From the NCBI GenBank assembly GCA_947302275.1, contig CAMYUW010000005.1, positions 1 to 64,000 of the forward strand: a DNA stretch of 64,000 nt. Direction: 5' to 3'. Shown in pieces: positions 24,643 to 34,400 of this stretch (the stretch's first letter is position 1; each line of letters opens with the position of its first letter). The DNA comes from an uncultured Prevotellaceae bacterium (GTDB lineage: Bacteria > Bacteroidota > Bacteroidia > Bacteroidales > Muribaculaceae). The position numbers and the translations under genes were made by a program. The notes under the pieces are model-generated. The model had not been told where the DNA came from and made no database searches. It saw nothing but the letters and a program-made list of their open reading frames with translations.

Positions 24643-26895
24643 TTATTTCAAGTAGTTGGCAGCTAATAGCCTGTCGATGAGAGTGGTAACGTCGCCGATG
24701 CTTACATTCCCGTCGAAATTGACGTCAGCGGCCTCATTGCTGATGGTGCCTCCGCTGAGTAACAGGTCGATGAGTATCGTCACATCGCCTATGGTGATGG
24801 AGCCGTCTCCGTTCACATCGCCAGGAACTGGTGCCGAAGCATCAGTAAAGTATCCGGGATTGTCAGGGCCTCCATCGATATGGGCATAAGACATGTCAAC
24901 TTTGCGGTAGTTATAGACAGTGCCCTTACCACCCACGAGGCTGGTGCAGTCCTTGAACACGACATCGGGGGTATAGATAATATAGACTGCCGAAGTTGTC
25001 CAGCCATCGCCCACCTTGATGGTGACCAGGCTGCTGCAGCCATTGAACATTTCAGCGATGTTGTTCACTCTCGAGGTATTAAAACTACTCAGATCAAGGC
25101 TTGTCAAACTGCTGCAATTCTTGAACGTGCGATACAAAGATGTCAGATTCTGGGTGTTGAGATTGCTCAGGTCAATGGACTTCAAACCAGTACACCCGTT
25201 GAACATATCTGTCATGTATTTCAGCTTTCCAGTGTCGAAAGTGCTCAAGTTAAGTGTAGTCAAACCAATACACTCGCTGAACATCTCCGACATTGTCATC
25301 ACCTGTCCGGTATCGAAGTTGCTCAAGTCAAGGCTGGTCAAAGAACGGCACCCCCAGAACATACCTTCCATGTTTGTCACCTTGGGTGTATTGAAATTGC
25401 TCAAGTCAAGACTCGTCAAACTCGAGCAAACAGTGAACATGTGATACATGGTGGTCACGTTCGCATTGTTGAAGTTGCTCACGTTAAGGCTTGTCAATCC
25501 TGTACAACCGTAGAACATATCTTCCATACTTGTCACCTGTCCAGTGTCGAAATGGGTCAAGTCAAGGGTTGTTAAACCGGTACAGTCCTTGAACATACTT
25601 TCCATAGTAGTCACTTGGGAGGTATTGAAACTGTTTAGGTCAAGGGAGGTCAAGGCCTTGCAACCCCAGAACATTCTTGCCATATTGGTCACCTTATTGG
25701 TGTTGAAGTTGGTCAAGTCAAGTTCGGTCAAACCGCCACTGCCATAGAACATACAGTACATGTTGGTCACGTTAGACGTGTTAAAGTTGGTCACGTCAAG
25801 GCTCTTCAACGAATCGCAATCGGCTAACATGTACTGCATCGTTGTCACATTCTCAGTGTTGAAATGCCTCACATCAAGGCTGGTCAGACGTGCGCAGCCC
25901 CAGAACATATAATCCATGTTGGTCACGTTAGACGTGTTGAAATTGCTGATATCAAGTGTCTGAATATGACTGCAATGCGAAACCAACGCTGCCATGTTGG
26001 TCACATTCTCGGTATTGAAATTGCTCAAATCAAGGCTCGTCAGACCAGAACAACTAACAAACATGTAACTGATGTTTGTAGCACTAGATGTGTCGAAATT
26101 GCTCACGTCGATACTCGTCAAACCAGAACAGTCACCAAACATGGCATTCATGGTTTTGACTTTTGCTGTGTTGAAATTGCTCACGTCAAGGCTCGTCAGA
26201 CTGTAGCATTCATCGAACATTGCATTCATGTTTTCGACATTCCTAGTGTCGAAATTACTCACATCAAGGCTCTCTAACTTGCGACATCCAGCGAACATAG
26301 CACCCATGATTTTTACATTGGTGGTGTTAAAACCGCTCACATCAATGCCCGACAAATTATAGCAATGATAGAACATTGAACCCATGGTTTCGACATTCCT
26401 AGTGTCGAAATTGCTCACATCAAGGCTATCAATCTTGCGGCATTCATAGAACATGCCAGCCATCTCTTTCACGTTGGAAGTGTTAAAGCCACTCACGTCA
26501 GCGCTCGTCAAGATGGAACATTTATTGAACATTGAACTCATGTTTGTCACTTGGGACGTGTTGAGGTAATTCAACCCGGTTATGCTCTCAAGGCTCGTCA
26601 TTTCATAAAACCACCTGAAAGTTGTCGTGGGACGGGCATCGGCAAATGACGGGTCAAACACTACACTGACGACAGCACTGCTAAAACCGTACTCCCACCA
26701 GTCTGGTTGATCGTTTGTCGTATTCAGACTCAACGCGTAACCTGGACGCGAGTCCCTCTGATCATCATAATAGAAAGTCAGCGTCCTGTTATCGGATGTG
26801 TAAACCACATAGGGGGCCGTGGCGGCAAATGAGCTCAGCGCACTCATCAAGAACGCCGTCACAGTCAACATTTTTAAGAGAATAAACTTTTTCAT
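24643..26895 (-). CDS. BspA-like surface protein with DUF285 repeats and dockerin C-terminus
   Basis: 750 residues. Signal peptide (MKKFILLKMLTVTAFLMSAL), a leader domain, then about 20 tandem 24-residue repeats from residue about 102 of the form LTSLDVSNFNTSNVTNMxxM plus FxGC (DUF285, the leucine-rich-repeat-like BspA type). These repeats build an elongated surface solenoid used for adhesion to host or to other bacteria. After a short divergent repeat and linker the protein ends in two dockerin repeats (GDVNGDGSITIGDVTILIDL, ADVNFDGNVSIGDVTTLIDR). The 72-bp DNA repeats would allow copy-number change by slippage. The gene lies just outside the AT-rich island; base use is like the chromosome. 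Confidence 0.9.
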   Translation of the reverse strand: MKKFILLKMLTVTAFLMSALSSFAATAPYVVYTSDNRTLTFYYDDQRDSRPGYALSLNTTNDQPDWWEYGFSSAVVSVVFDPSFADARPTTTFRWFYEMTSLESITGLNYLNTSQVTNMSSMFNKCSILTSADVSGFNTSNVKEMAGMFYECRKIDSLDVSNFDTRNVETMGSMFYHCYNLSGIDVSGFNTTNVKIMGAMFAGCRKLESLDVSNFDTRNVENMNAMFDECYSLTSLDVSNFNTAKVKTMNAMFGDCSGLTSIDVSNFDTSSATNISYMFVSCSGLTSLDLSNFNTENVTNMAALVSHCSHIQTLDISNFNTSNVTNMDYMFWGCARLTSLDVRHFNTENVTTMQYMLADCDSLKSLDVTNFNTSNVTNMYCMFYGSGGLTELDLTNFNTNKVTNMARMFWGCKALTSLDLNSFNTSQVTTMESMFKDCTGLTTLDLTHFDTGQVTSMEDMFYGCTGLTSLNVSNFNNANVTTMYHMFTVCSSLTSLDLSNFNTPKVTNMEGMFWGCRSLTSLDLSNFDTGQVMTMSEMFSECIGLTTLNLSTFDTGKLKYMTDMFNGCTGLKSIDLSNLNTQNLTSLYRTFKNCSSLTSLDLSSFNTSRVNNIAEMFNGCSSLVTIKVGDGWTTSAVYIIYTPDVVFKDCTSLVGGKGTVYNYRKVDMSYAHIDGGPDNPGYFTDASAPVPGDVNGDGSITIGDVTILIDLLLSGGTISNEAADVNFDGNVSIGDVTTLIDRLLAANYLK

Positions 26896-26927
26896 AAGGA
26901 ATTTATATCATTAGGTTAATATGAATG

Positions 26928-29900
26928 TCACTCACAATTCAGGACATGATCGTCGAGGATGTACCAGACGTGGCCGTGGATGGGGGTGCCGGGGAAGATG
27001 CGGCGGAGTTTTTCCATATAGCGGTGCAGCTGGCGCCGGTAGCGCTTGTCGTCGCGCTGGCCGCTCTTGTAGTCGATGACCAGGATGTGGCCGTCGGGGC
27101 GGCGGATGATGCGGTCGGGACGCAGGTTCTCGATGCCGTCATCGTCCCACAGGTTGTCGCTGGCGGCAGTGATGGTGCGCTCGCTATAGACCTTGTTCGC
27201 GGGGTCGAACCAGGCCGCAACGGGATTGGACGGATCCATGATGGGGCCTCGCACATGCTTGTTGATGTTATCAATGCTGCAGGGGTCATCGGGGTCACGG
27301 GTAATGATACCATGCTTGAGGCCCATGGCGATGACACGGTCCACATCGTCGCGGTCACGGATGCCGCTCAAGAGGCTGTGCAGCCTCACGCCCGCCTTGA
27401 TCTGCGGGCTGGCGGCATGATCGACCCTGACATTGATGTCCAGAGGAATATCACCAACGGCATACTTGTCCAGCGGCTGGATCATAGCCGACTGCGACGG
27501 TTCGTTTCGCAGGGCGTCGATCTGTTCACGTGTGGAGATTTCGCCGTACTCATACCACTGAGCGGGCTTACCGTCGTCACGGGGAATGGGCCTGAACAAG
27601 TCGGCCTCAGTAACAAATGCCTGCATCAGGGGCTTGAGGTCATTCTCCCTGACGCCTTCACAGAAGAGGTGCAGCTCGGTACACGGACGGGTCATGGCGA
27701 CATAGGTCTTGTTCAGGTTGTCAATCATCGTGGCCGAGCGCTGTTCCATGACAAAGCCGGCTGCCTCGGGGCTAAGCATGCCGTAATCGCACAGCTTGAT
27801 CAGCGCTGACTTGTTGACCCTGACGATAGGCGGCAACAACTCGGGCTTACACGGTTCCACACCCGGGGGCAATGCCTCGAGCACGCCCGTGAAGGCCTCA
27901 CGTGGCATCCAGTAGGTTTTCTCGCGCGCATTGTCCTCGATTTGCCAGTTGGCATAAGGGATGACGACACAGTCAAACTCCAGTCCTTTGGCCTTATGGA
28001 TGGTCATGATATTGACCGAGTCGCCCTTGGCTGGAGAGTTGACGGCCAACGTCGATTTCTTTTCATCCCAATACTTGAGGAATTCCCTCACGCTGCCGCC
28101 ATTGCGCATCGACGAGAACTGCATGACCGTGTCCTGGAAAGCGAGCAGGAAAGCCGTTTCCTTGTCCACATCGCTAGTGGCGCCGGCCTCGCTCTTGAAA
28201 TAAGCGATGATTGACTCGACGATGCTGACGAGGGTCGTGAGTTCCTTGTCTGAAGGCAGCAAGCGTGCCAACAGGTCACCCGACTGCTGGCCCGAGGCGG
28301 CATCGTCATCATGGCCCGATGAGGTTTCCATGAGGCTCTGCTCCAGTGCCAGGCCGTTGTCCAGCGGGCTATCAGCCGAAGTCGAGCCTACACGCTTGAC
28401 AAAGTCTCCCAAAGCAGCAAACAGGCGCTGGTCACTGCGGCGCTTGCGCTCAAAGCGCCTCATCTCGCTGGAATCCTCCACATTCTCGTCGTCGATGCCA
28501 TACTGGCTGACGTTGATGAAGCGAAGCATGGCAATGATGCGCCTCACGGCAGGCGAGTTATTGAGCAGGAGCGATTCACCGGAGATGATGTCGATGGTCT
28601 CTCCCGTCGTGATACGGTTATAGTCAAGGATGCTCTGCACGACCTTGTCGCCATGGCTGCGCGTGTTCACCAGGATGCCGATATTGCCCCAGTCGTAGCG
28701 CTCGTGCAACTTGAGCAGATACCCTGGCAGCACTGCAAGGACATCTTCCTTGTCACTTGAGGCGGCCGCCGCCTGAATCACGGGATCCTGCAACAGGCCC
28801 TTGTAATCGCCCAGGTGCAGGCGCACATAGCCCGGCACCTTCTTGCGGTCGATATCGGCGGGCATGGCCTGGCAAACGTCCTGATAGGACGCCTGCACGG
28901 CGGGGAAAGCGGCATAGCGCTGCCTGATGTATTCAAACAGGCTGTTGTTGAACTCGATGATGCGGCGGGAACTGCGATAGTTGGTCGATGTGGGCTTGCC
29001 CGGCTCGACTTGGGGCAGATAGATGTCGGAGGCAAAGTCGCGGTCCACTTTCTCGCGGAAGACCGTCGGGTCTGCATTGCGGAAGCGGTAGATGGACTGC
29101 TTGGCATCACCGATGAGCATATTGAAATTGCCGCTGGCCAGGCTCTCATGAAGCAGGCCGCGGAAGTTCTCGTACTGCTTGGTGCTCGTGTCCTGGAACT
29201 CGTCAATCATGAAGTGGGCAATCGCCGTGCCCACACGCTCATAGACAAACTCGGAACCACTGTCGAGCACGGTGCCTATAAGTTCGTTGGTGTCGCCGAT
29301 AAGGATAGAGTTGGACTCATGGCGGAAACGCTCCAGATACACGTCAATCATCGCCAACAGACCAAGCAGACCTGTGTCTCGCTCCATCGACTTGAAGAAG
29401 GAAGTGACCGCCTGCGAGCGGTACAGGCGGTTGATGAGCGCCACCAGTGTGCCGAGTGTTGCCTCATCAGGGACCATTCCCTTGGAAAACTGGCCAGTTA
29501 TCTTATCGAAGTCAAATTTGGCGAGTTTCTCGTCCATCTTATCTGGCTCAGCCAGGATATTGCTGAACTTGGAGCGACTGCCAAGGCCGGGTTTCAACGA
29601 GGTCAAGAGTGCCAGCAGATCGTCATGGGCACTGTCATGCTCGGCGACTGCTCCCTCAACGACGTGGTGCAAGAATTGCTTGAAGCCCTTGATGCGTGAG
29701 AAGTCACTCTTGAAGCCGCCGTTGCCGTCGTCCATGCGCAAGTAGTTGCGGATGTCGTCCATCTTGGCGCGGAAAATCTCGGTATTAATCTGCTTGGCGA
29801 AATCGAGGAAAGCACCTCCGTCGTCAAAGAATTTCCAGCTCTTCTTGTCAGGGTCACCATGGATCAGGTGGGACTGGTACTCCTTGACCCACTGGTCCAC

Positions 29901-30461
29901 GGGAGTAGGCTTGCCTTCCTGACCCAACGAGAGCAGGAAATTGTGGATGGCCACGCGCACGGCGTAGGTCTCCTCGAGCTGGATATCATAGTTGAAATCC
30001 CGGTCAAGCTCACGGGCAAAATTGCGCAATATCGTCTGGAAGAACGAGTCGATGGTGCTCACATTGAAATGGCTGTAATCAAACAGCAGCTCATCCAGCG
30101 CCTGCTGGGCCAGATGCCGCACCGACGGCTCATCCAGATGCGATTCTTCGATAAAACCCTGCAGGTAGTCGCTCTTGGCTCCAGGTCTGGACAGGGCATA
30201 GAGTTCGTGGATGATGCGTTCCTTCATCTCGTCGGTCGCCTTATTGGTAAAGGTGATGGCCAGCAGCAGTCGATGGGCATTGAGGATGCGGTCGTCACCT
30301 GGAGCACGACGGGGCATGAGATGTCCATGCTCGTCGGTAGTGAAGAGCAGGTGCTTGATATACTGCAGAGCCAAGTTATAGGTCTTGCCCGAGCCCGCCG
30401 AAGCCTTCAAGACCATCAAGTTGCGTTCATTGTGGGCATTGATGGAAGAATTGCCGTTCAT
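26928..30461 (-). CDS. AddA/RecB-like UvrD helicase-nuclease
   Basis: 1,177 residues from the ATG at 30461 (MNGNSSINAHNERNLMVLKA). Superfamily 1 helicase: Walker A LKASAGSGKTYNLALQY at the N-terminus, Walker B MIDEFQDTSTKQYENF, GDAKQSIYRFRNADPTVF, TNYRSSRRIIEFNN, TIHKAKGLEFDCVVIPYANW and YVAMTRPCTELHLF. The C-terminus carries a PD-(D/E)XK nuclease module: RPDRII, VIDYKSG and the QLHRYMEKL motif. It would process double-strand breaks for recombination or degrade foreign linear DNA. The AddB partner that usually accompanies such proteins is not visible beside it. It follows the SUI1 gene with a 31-base gap. Confidence 0.9.
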   Translation of the reverse strand: MNGNSSINAHNERNLMVLKASAGSGKTYNLALQYIKHLLFTTDEHGHLMPRRAPGDDRILNAHRLLLAITFTNKATDEMKERIIHELYALSRPGAKSDYLQGFIEESHLDEPSVRHLAQQALDELLFDYSHFNVSTIDSFFQTILRNFARELDRDFNYDIQLEETYAVRVAIHNFLLSLGQEGKPTPVDQWVKEYQSHLIHGDPDKKSWKFFDDGGAFLDFAKQINTEIFRAKMDDIRNYLRMDDGNGGFKSDFSRIKGFKQFLHHVVEGAVAEHDSAHDDLLALLTSLKPGLGSRSKFSNILAEPDKMDEKLAKFDFDKITGQFSKGMVPDEATLGTLVALINRLYRSQAVTSFFKSMERDTGLLGLLAMIDVYLERFRHESNSILIGDTNELIGTVLDSGSEFVYERVGTAIAHFMIDEFQDTSTKQYENFRGLLHESLASGNFNMLIGDAKQSIYRFRNADPTVFREKVDRDFASDIYLPQVEPGKPTSTNYRSSRRIIEFNNSLFEYIRQRYAAFPAVQASYQDVCQAMPADIDRKKVPGYVRLHLGDYKGLLQDPVIQAAAASSDKEDVLAVLPGYLLKLHERYDWGNIGILVNTRSHGDKVVQSILDYNRITTGETIDIISGESLLLNNSPAVRRIIAMLRFINVSQYGIDDENVEDSSEMRRFERKRRSDQRLFAALGDFVKRVGSTSADSPLDNGLALEQSLMETSSGHDDDAASGQQSGDLLARLLPSDKELTTLVSIVESIIAYFKSEAGATSDVDKETAFLLAFQDTVMQFSSMRNGGSVREFLKYWDEKKSTLAVNSPAKGDSVNIMTIHKAKGLEFDCVVIPYANWQIEDNAREKTYWMPREAFTGVLEALPPGVEPCKPELLPPIVRVNKSALIKLCDYGMLSPEAAGFVMEQRSATMIDNLNKTYVAMTRPCTELHLFCEGVRENDLKPLMQAFVTEADLFRPIPRDDGKPAQWYEYGEISTREQIDALRNEPSQSAMIQPLDKYAVGDIPLDINVRVDHAASPQIKAGVRLHSLLSGIRDRDDVDRVIAMGLKHGIITRDPDDPCSIDNINKHVRGPIMDPSNPVAAWFDPANKVYSERTITAASDNLWDDDGIENLRPDRIIRRPDGHILVIDYKSGQRDDKRYRRQLHRYMEKLRRIFPGTPIHGHVWYILDDHVLNCE

Positions 30462-30492
30462 GAGATATGACGAATGTGGGAAAAACTGATGA

Positions 30493-30852
30493 TTAAATGA
30501 TGCGGGCCTTGAAACCCATCTCACGGAGCAGGTCGAGCACGCGCTGGCGGAAATCCCCCTGAATCAGGATCTCGCCACCACGGGCGCTACCACCCACGCC
30601 CAAGCTCGACTTGAGACGGGAAGCGACTTGCTTGAGCGCCTGGTCGTCGCATGTAAACCCAGTGACAATCGTCGCCTGCTTGCCGGCACGGCCCTTGCGC
30701 TCAAACACAATATCAAGGCGCGTGCTGCCCTGTTGTTCCAGGGCATCGCCGCTTGAATCGGGCTGCTGTACGGCATCGGTATCGGTCGGTTGGTCTTGCA
30801 CGGGCAGGTTAAAAGCTTTGCCCAGGGCTTCTTTCCAGTCGGTGTTGTTCAT
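30493..30852 (-). CDS. SUI1/YciH-family translation factor
   Basis: 119 residues from the ATG at 30852 (MNNTDWKEALGKAFNL); the open frame extends to 30906 but crosses a likely leader. The eIF1/SUI1 fold region occupies the C-terminal 80 residues: VFERKGRAGKQATIVTGF, ALKQVASRLKSS, LGVGGSARGGEILIQGD and RQRVLDLLREMGFKARII. YciH-like proteins bind the small ribosomal subunit and influence initiation fidelity or stress translation. A TACCTTTG box (30909-30916, minus strand) about 57 bases upstream is a probable -7 element without a clear -33 element. Confidence 0.9.
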   Translation of the reverse strand: MNNTDWKEALGKAFNLPVQDQPTDTDAVQQPDSSGDALEQQGSTRLDIVFERKGRAGKQATIVTGFTCDDQALKQVASRLKSSLGVGGSARGGEILIQGDFRQRVLDLLREMGFKARII

Positions 30853-31072
30853 TTCTCTATCCAGAAAAAAAAATAATAAGTGATTAAACCTAGTGATTTC
30901 TTTCACATCAAAGGTACAAAAAAAATGAGAGAAATGGCTATTACATCACAAAAAAACGCCGTTGTCGAAAGAAAAAGCGGCAAAATGTGCTACCAATTCA
31001 AATAAAAGCATTATTTTTGTCGCACTGTTTACTTTTACATTAATAATTAATTCACACTAAAATTTTTGAACT

Positions 31073-31243
31073 ATGGCTTATGTAATTTCTGATAGCTGCG
31101 TAGCATGTGGAACTTGCCAGTCAGTATGTCCCGCCGACGCCATCAAGGAAGGTGACATCTATTCGATTGACCCCGATACCTGCTTGGATTGCGGTACCTG
31201 CGCTGACGCTTGCCCCACTGGCGCAATCGCTCCCGGCGAGTAA
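31073..31243 (+). CDS. Two-[4Fe-4S] bacterial ferredoxin
   Basis: A 56-residue protein beginning MAYVISDSCVACGTC. It has the clostridial-type ferredoxin layout with two cluster motifs: CVACGTCQSVCP and CLDCGTCADACP, eight cysteines in all, each CxxCxxCxxxCP. A soluble electron carrier, probably for pyruvate:ferredoxin oxidoreductase or hydrogenase-type reactions. It stands alone, transcribed divergently from the SUI1 gene, with a TATTTTTG -7-like box at 31012-31019, an A-rich leader and a strong hairpin terminator after the stop. Fully typical in length for this family. Confidence 0.95.
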   Translation: MAYVISDSCVACGTCQSVCPADAIKEGDIYSIDPDTCLDCGTCADACPTGAIAPGE

Positions 31244-31267
31244 TTTCGTCTAGCGGATTGAAGAAAA

Positions 31268-31297
31268 TTGCGGTCGCATCACCCGATGTGGCCGCAA
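31268..31297 (+). terminator. Ferredoxin terminator
   Basis: TTGCGGTCGCATC-ACCC-GATGTGGCCGCAA: a 13-bp stem including G-U pairs with a tetraloop, 25 bases after the ferredoxin stop, followed by an AT-rich ACTTTATATAT run. Confidence 0.75.
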
Positions 31298-31319
31298 ACT
31301 TTATATATTATAATAATGT

Positions 31320-31343
31320 AGAGACGCAAGATTTTGCGTCTCT
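31320..31343. terminator. Hairpin between ferredoxin and PorU-like array
   Basis: AGAGACGCAA-GATT-TTGCGTCTCT, a perfect 10-bp stem, 97 bases after the stop of the last PorU-like gene on the minus strand. It is probably the terminator of that array; AT-rich sequence follows on both sides. Confidence 0.55.
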
Positions 31344-31392
31344 ATCAGTCTTGAACTCTATAACTTGAGCAGTTTCAAATTATAAGAATTGC

Positions 31393-31414
31393 TGAATTCG
31401 TGTAATTGGTAGTT
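31393..31414. repeat. Single arm of ctacgaatt repeat family
   Basis: GAATTCGTGTAATTGGTAGT closely matches the right arm of the element at 24511-24641 (AAATTCGTGTAATTCGTAGT). No matching left arm is seen here, so it may be a remnant. Confidence 0.5.
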
Positions 31415-31439
31415 TGGTCCTCAATGACTGAAGACTTGC

Positions 31440-34400
31440 TTACTTCCTCGGCTCGAGGACGATGAGGTTACTGATGGGAGTGCCGCCACAGTTCTTGCCG
31501 TCGCTATAGGTCCCGAAGAAGCGGTACAGTCCGGCAGGCACCTGATTACCATTCATGTCCTTCATGTTCCACCTAACGGGGAACGTGCTAGTGGTGGTTT
31601 TCCAAACAAGCTTGCCCAATGCATCGGTCACGCGCACGACATACTGCGCTGCGGAAAGGGTATTGCCGTTGTCCTGGAGGTCGAAATTGACGTTACCGCC
31701 TACATAGGCCGGTATCTTGTCAGCTACCATACTGGCATTGTTGCCCTCACCAACCATGAAAGTGATGGTGCGCGTTGCACTGTTGCCCAACAGGTCATAG
31801 ACCGTGAAGGTGAGCGAATGGAGACCGGCCGAGAGTCCCGAAAGGGGATACTCGATATTGATTGACTTGCCATCGGGGGCTGCGGTCACATAGCTGGTGA
31901 CATCGGTCAGCGAAGGCTTGCCACCATCCAGAGCAAGTTTCATGCAATCGAGCACGGTGCCAGTCTGGACGTTGATGGCCTCATTGTCGCTGGCAGTAAT
32001 GTAGAGCAGTGAGCTGGGCATAACCACCGAGCCATTGGTAAAGGTGGCCTCATCGTTGAGATACATGGCCTCGATGACAGGAGACACCTGGTCGTTGATG
32101 GCCTGGCTGGCATCATAGGGAAGCATGGTGATTTGCTTGGTGAAGCCGTTGACCATACGGTCGGTATTGTCCTTGTGGGCATACACACGCAGCAAAACGG
32201 TCTCGCCACTGGCAGCCGTTGTCTTGGGGGCAATCATCTCGCCATGGAAAACGCCATTGACCACGCGGCCTGAAATTTCAGCCAACTTGGCCCGGTTGAA
32301 ATAAACATCACGTTCCTTACCATACTGAGTGATTGTGGCAAAGAGGTCCTGCTTGTCGTAAAGCGTCACCGTAGCATCACCATTAAAGGTCCTGTCCACA
32401 TTGCCGCTGGCATCAACGACCTGGGCATCGACAGCGAACTTGGATAGCGGCGTCACACGCGCCATTGACGTCGAATCGGTCAGACTGGTGCCATTCACCT
32501 TGGTGATATTGAACAGCGAAACGGGATAATTGATCCTAATGGCAGGGTCGCCCAGAAGGAAGAGCGACAATTTGTTATAGTTTGCATGCTGGAAGGAGTT
32601 CTTGGAGAAGCGGTAAGCCTCGCCCAGAGTGGGCATCACACCGCTGGAAGCATTGCTGAACATGCCCTGGATGAAATAGGTATTGGCCAGGTCATTGCCA
32701 TCGGCAAGCACCATGCGGCACGAGGTATACAAGGCAATGGCGCCGCCATCGCGCTTGTGGAACATAAGCTCGGCTATGCCTCGCGAACCGCAGTCAAAGT
32801 GAGCCACATTACAACAGGCAGTGGACATGATGGGCATGTGGCGGTAGGAATTGTTGATTACGTCACTCGATACCCACAAGTCGTTGGCCTTGGTGAAACC
32901 GATGGAGCCAGCATGGCCCACGTAGGTTGCAAAGTACATGCCGCTCTTGAGATTCTCGGCCATCAACTGCTTAGCGACTGTGGCCGTGCGTTTCTCCACC
33001 TTCACGTCGGCCTCCTCGTTGGAACGGGGATACTGCGAGTTATGGACAGTATTGACGTGCATGCCGGTATTCAGATCATTATCGATCTGGTTCTTATAAG
33101 CCTCGCCTTGATACAGGAAGATGCCATCGTTGGGCGAGTCGCTGACGACCATCGTGTTGTTACGCCAAACGCCGTAGTCAGGATTGGCATAATACTCAAC
33201 GAGTTTGTCCACGTCGTTGCGGGCCTCATCGACATCGACACAGGTGATGCGACCCACGCCAAGTCGTAACTTGTCGGAGGGGAGATTCAAGCCCGAATTA
33301 TCGTCGAGGAAGCCAAAGAAATCGTCAGTAGTGAAGGAGTTGTTCTCGTAGTTGCTCACATCGCTCTGATAGGTAAGCAGGTAATTGTCGTGTGGACCCA
33401 TCAGGTCACGGTTATCCATATTTCCAGCGCCCATCAGCAGCAGGTTCTTGAACTTGGACGGGTCACGGTCGTAGAGCATCTTGCACAACAGGCGGTAGGC
33501 CATCGCATCGCACGTGCCGCTGGAGAACTCATTGAAAATCTGATCCTGGTCCACGACAGCCACATCAATGCCATCCACGGCACGGTGGAGGTCGGCGATA
33601 CGGTCGGCCTGCTCATGGAAAGCCTTGTCGGTGATAATGAGCAGTTCGGGGGTCTGCATGGCATGCAGGTTCTGATTGGCTATCGGCTCAAACGAGGTCA
33701 CCTTCCGCAATGTCAAGGCGGGGTCAAAAGCCACGAAGCTGCGACGACTGCCCACTGGCGAGAAGAAGGCATAGCCCGCGCCCGAATGGTCGTTGTAGGC
33801 CGTGAGAGGCACAGACACGGGGTTGCTCTCATCAGTGACATTCCAGACAATGGTACTCGATGACGCATTAGGCAGCTGAAATCGTTCGTTGCCATTGACT
33901 GAATAGTAATTCATCAGAATCTGATTGTAGGCGTCTCTCCTGAGGATATTATTACGCCAGTATGTCAGGATGAAGTAGTCAAGCCTGGCTGTCGTGATCT
34001 TGGTCTTATTATTCGGTAGATTATTCGTTAGAGTCATGAAGGGTTCAAACTGTCCACGCTCCTGAGTGCTGGAGAGCTTGAGCGACGCGCTGGGCGATAC
34101 ATAAATATAGTACAGATACTCGTCGATGATCGCAGTGGCACGTGAGGTGGAAAGACTGAAATTGACGGTATCTACATACCTGCCGTTGTGTATGGCCACA
34201 TTGGTATAAGCCAACTCAGTGGTGCGCACCGCAAACACCGGGCTGACCACAATGGTGCTGTCGGCAATGTCTGGCAAGAAGTAATCGACCTTCAGGCTAG
34301 AATTATAAAAATCCTCGCCCAGCAGATCCCTACCCGTCCTGCTCACCGTCACCAGTTCCTTCTCGTGGTAGAAGCAGCTCAGGCTCCTAGGCGTGTTGAC

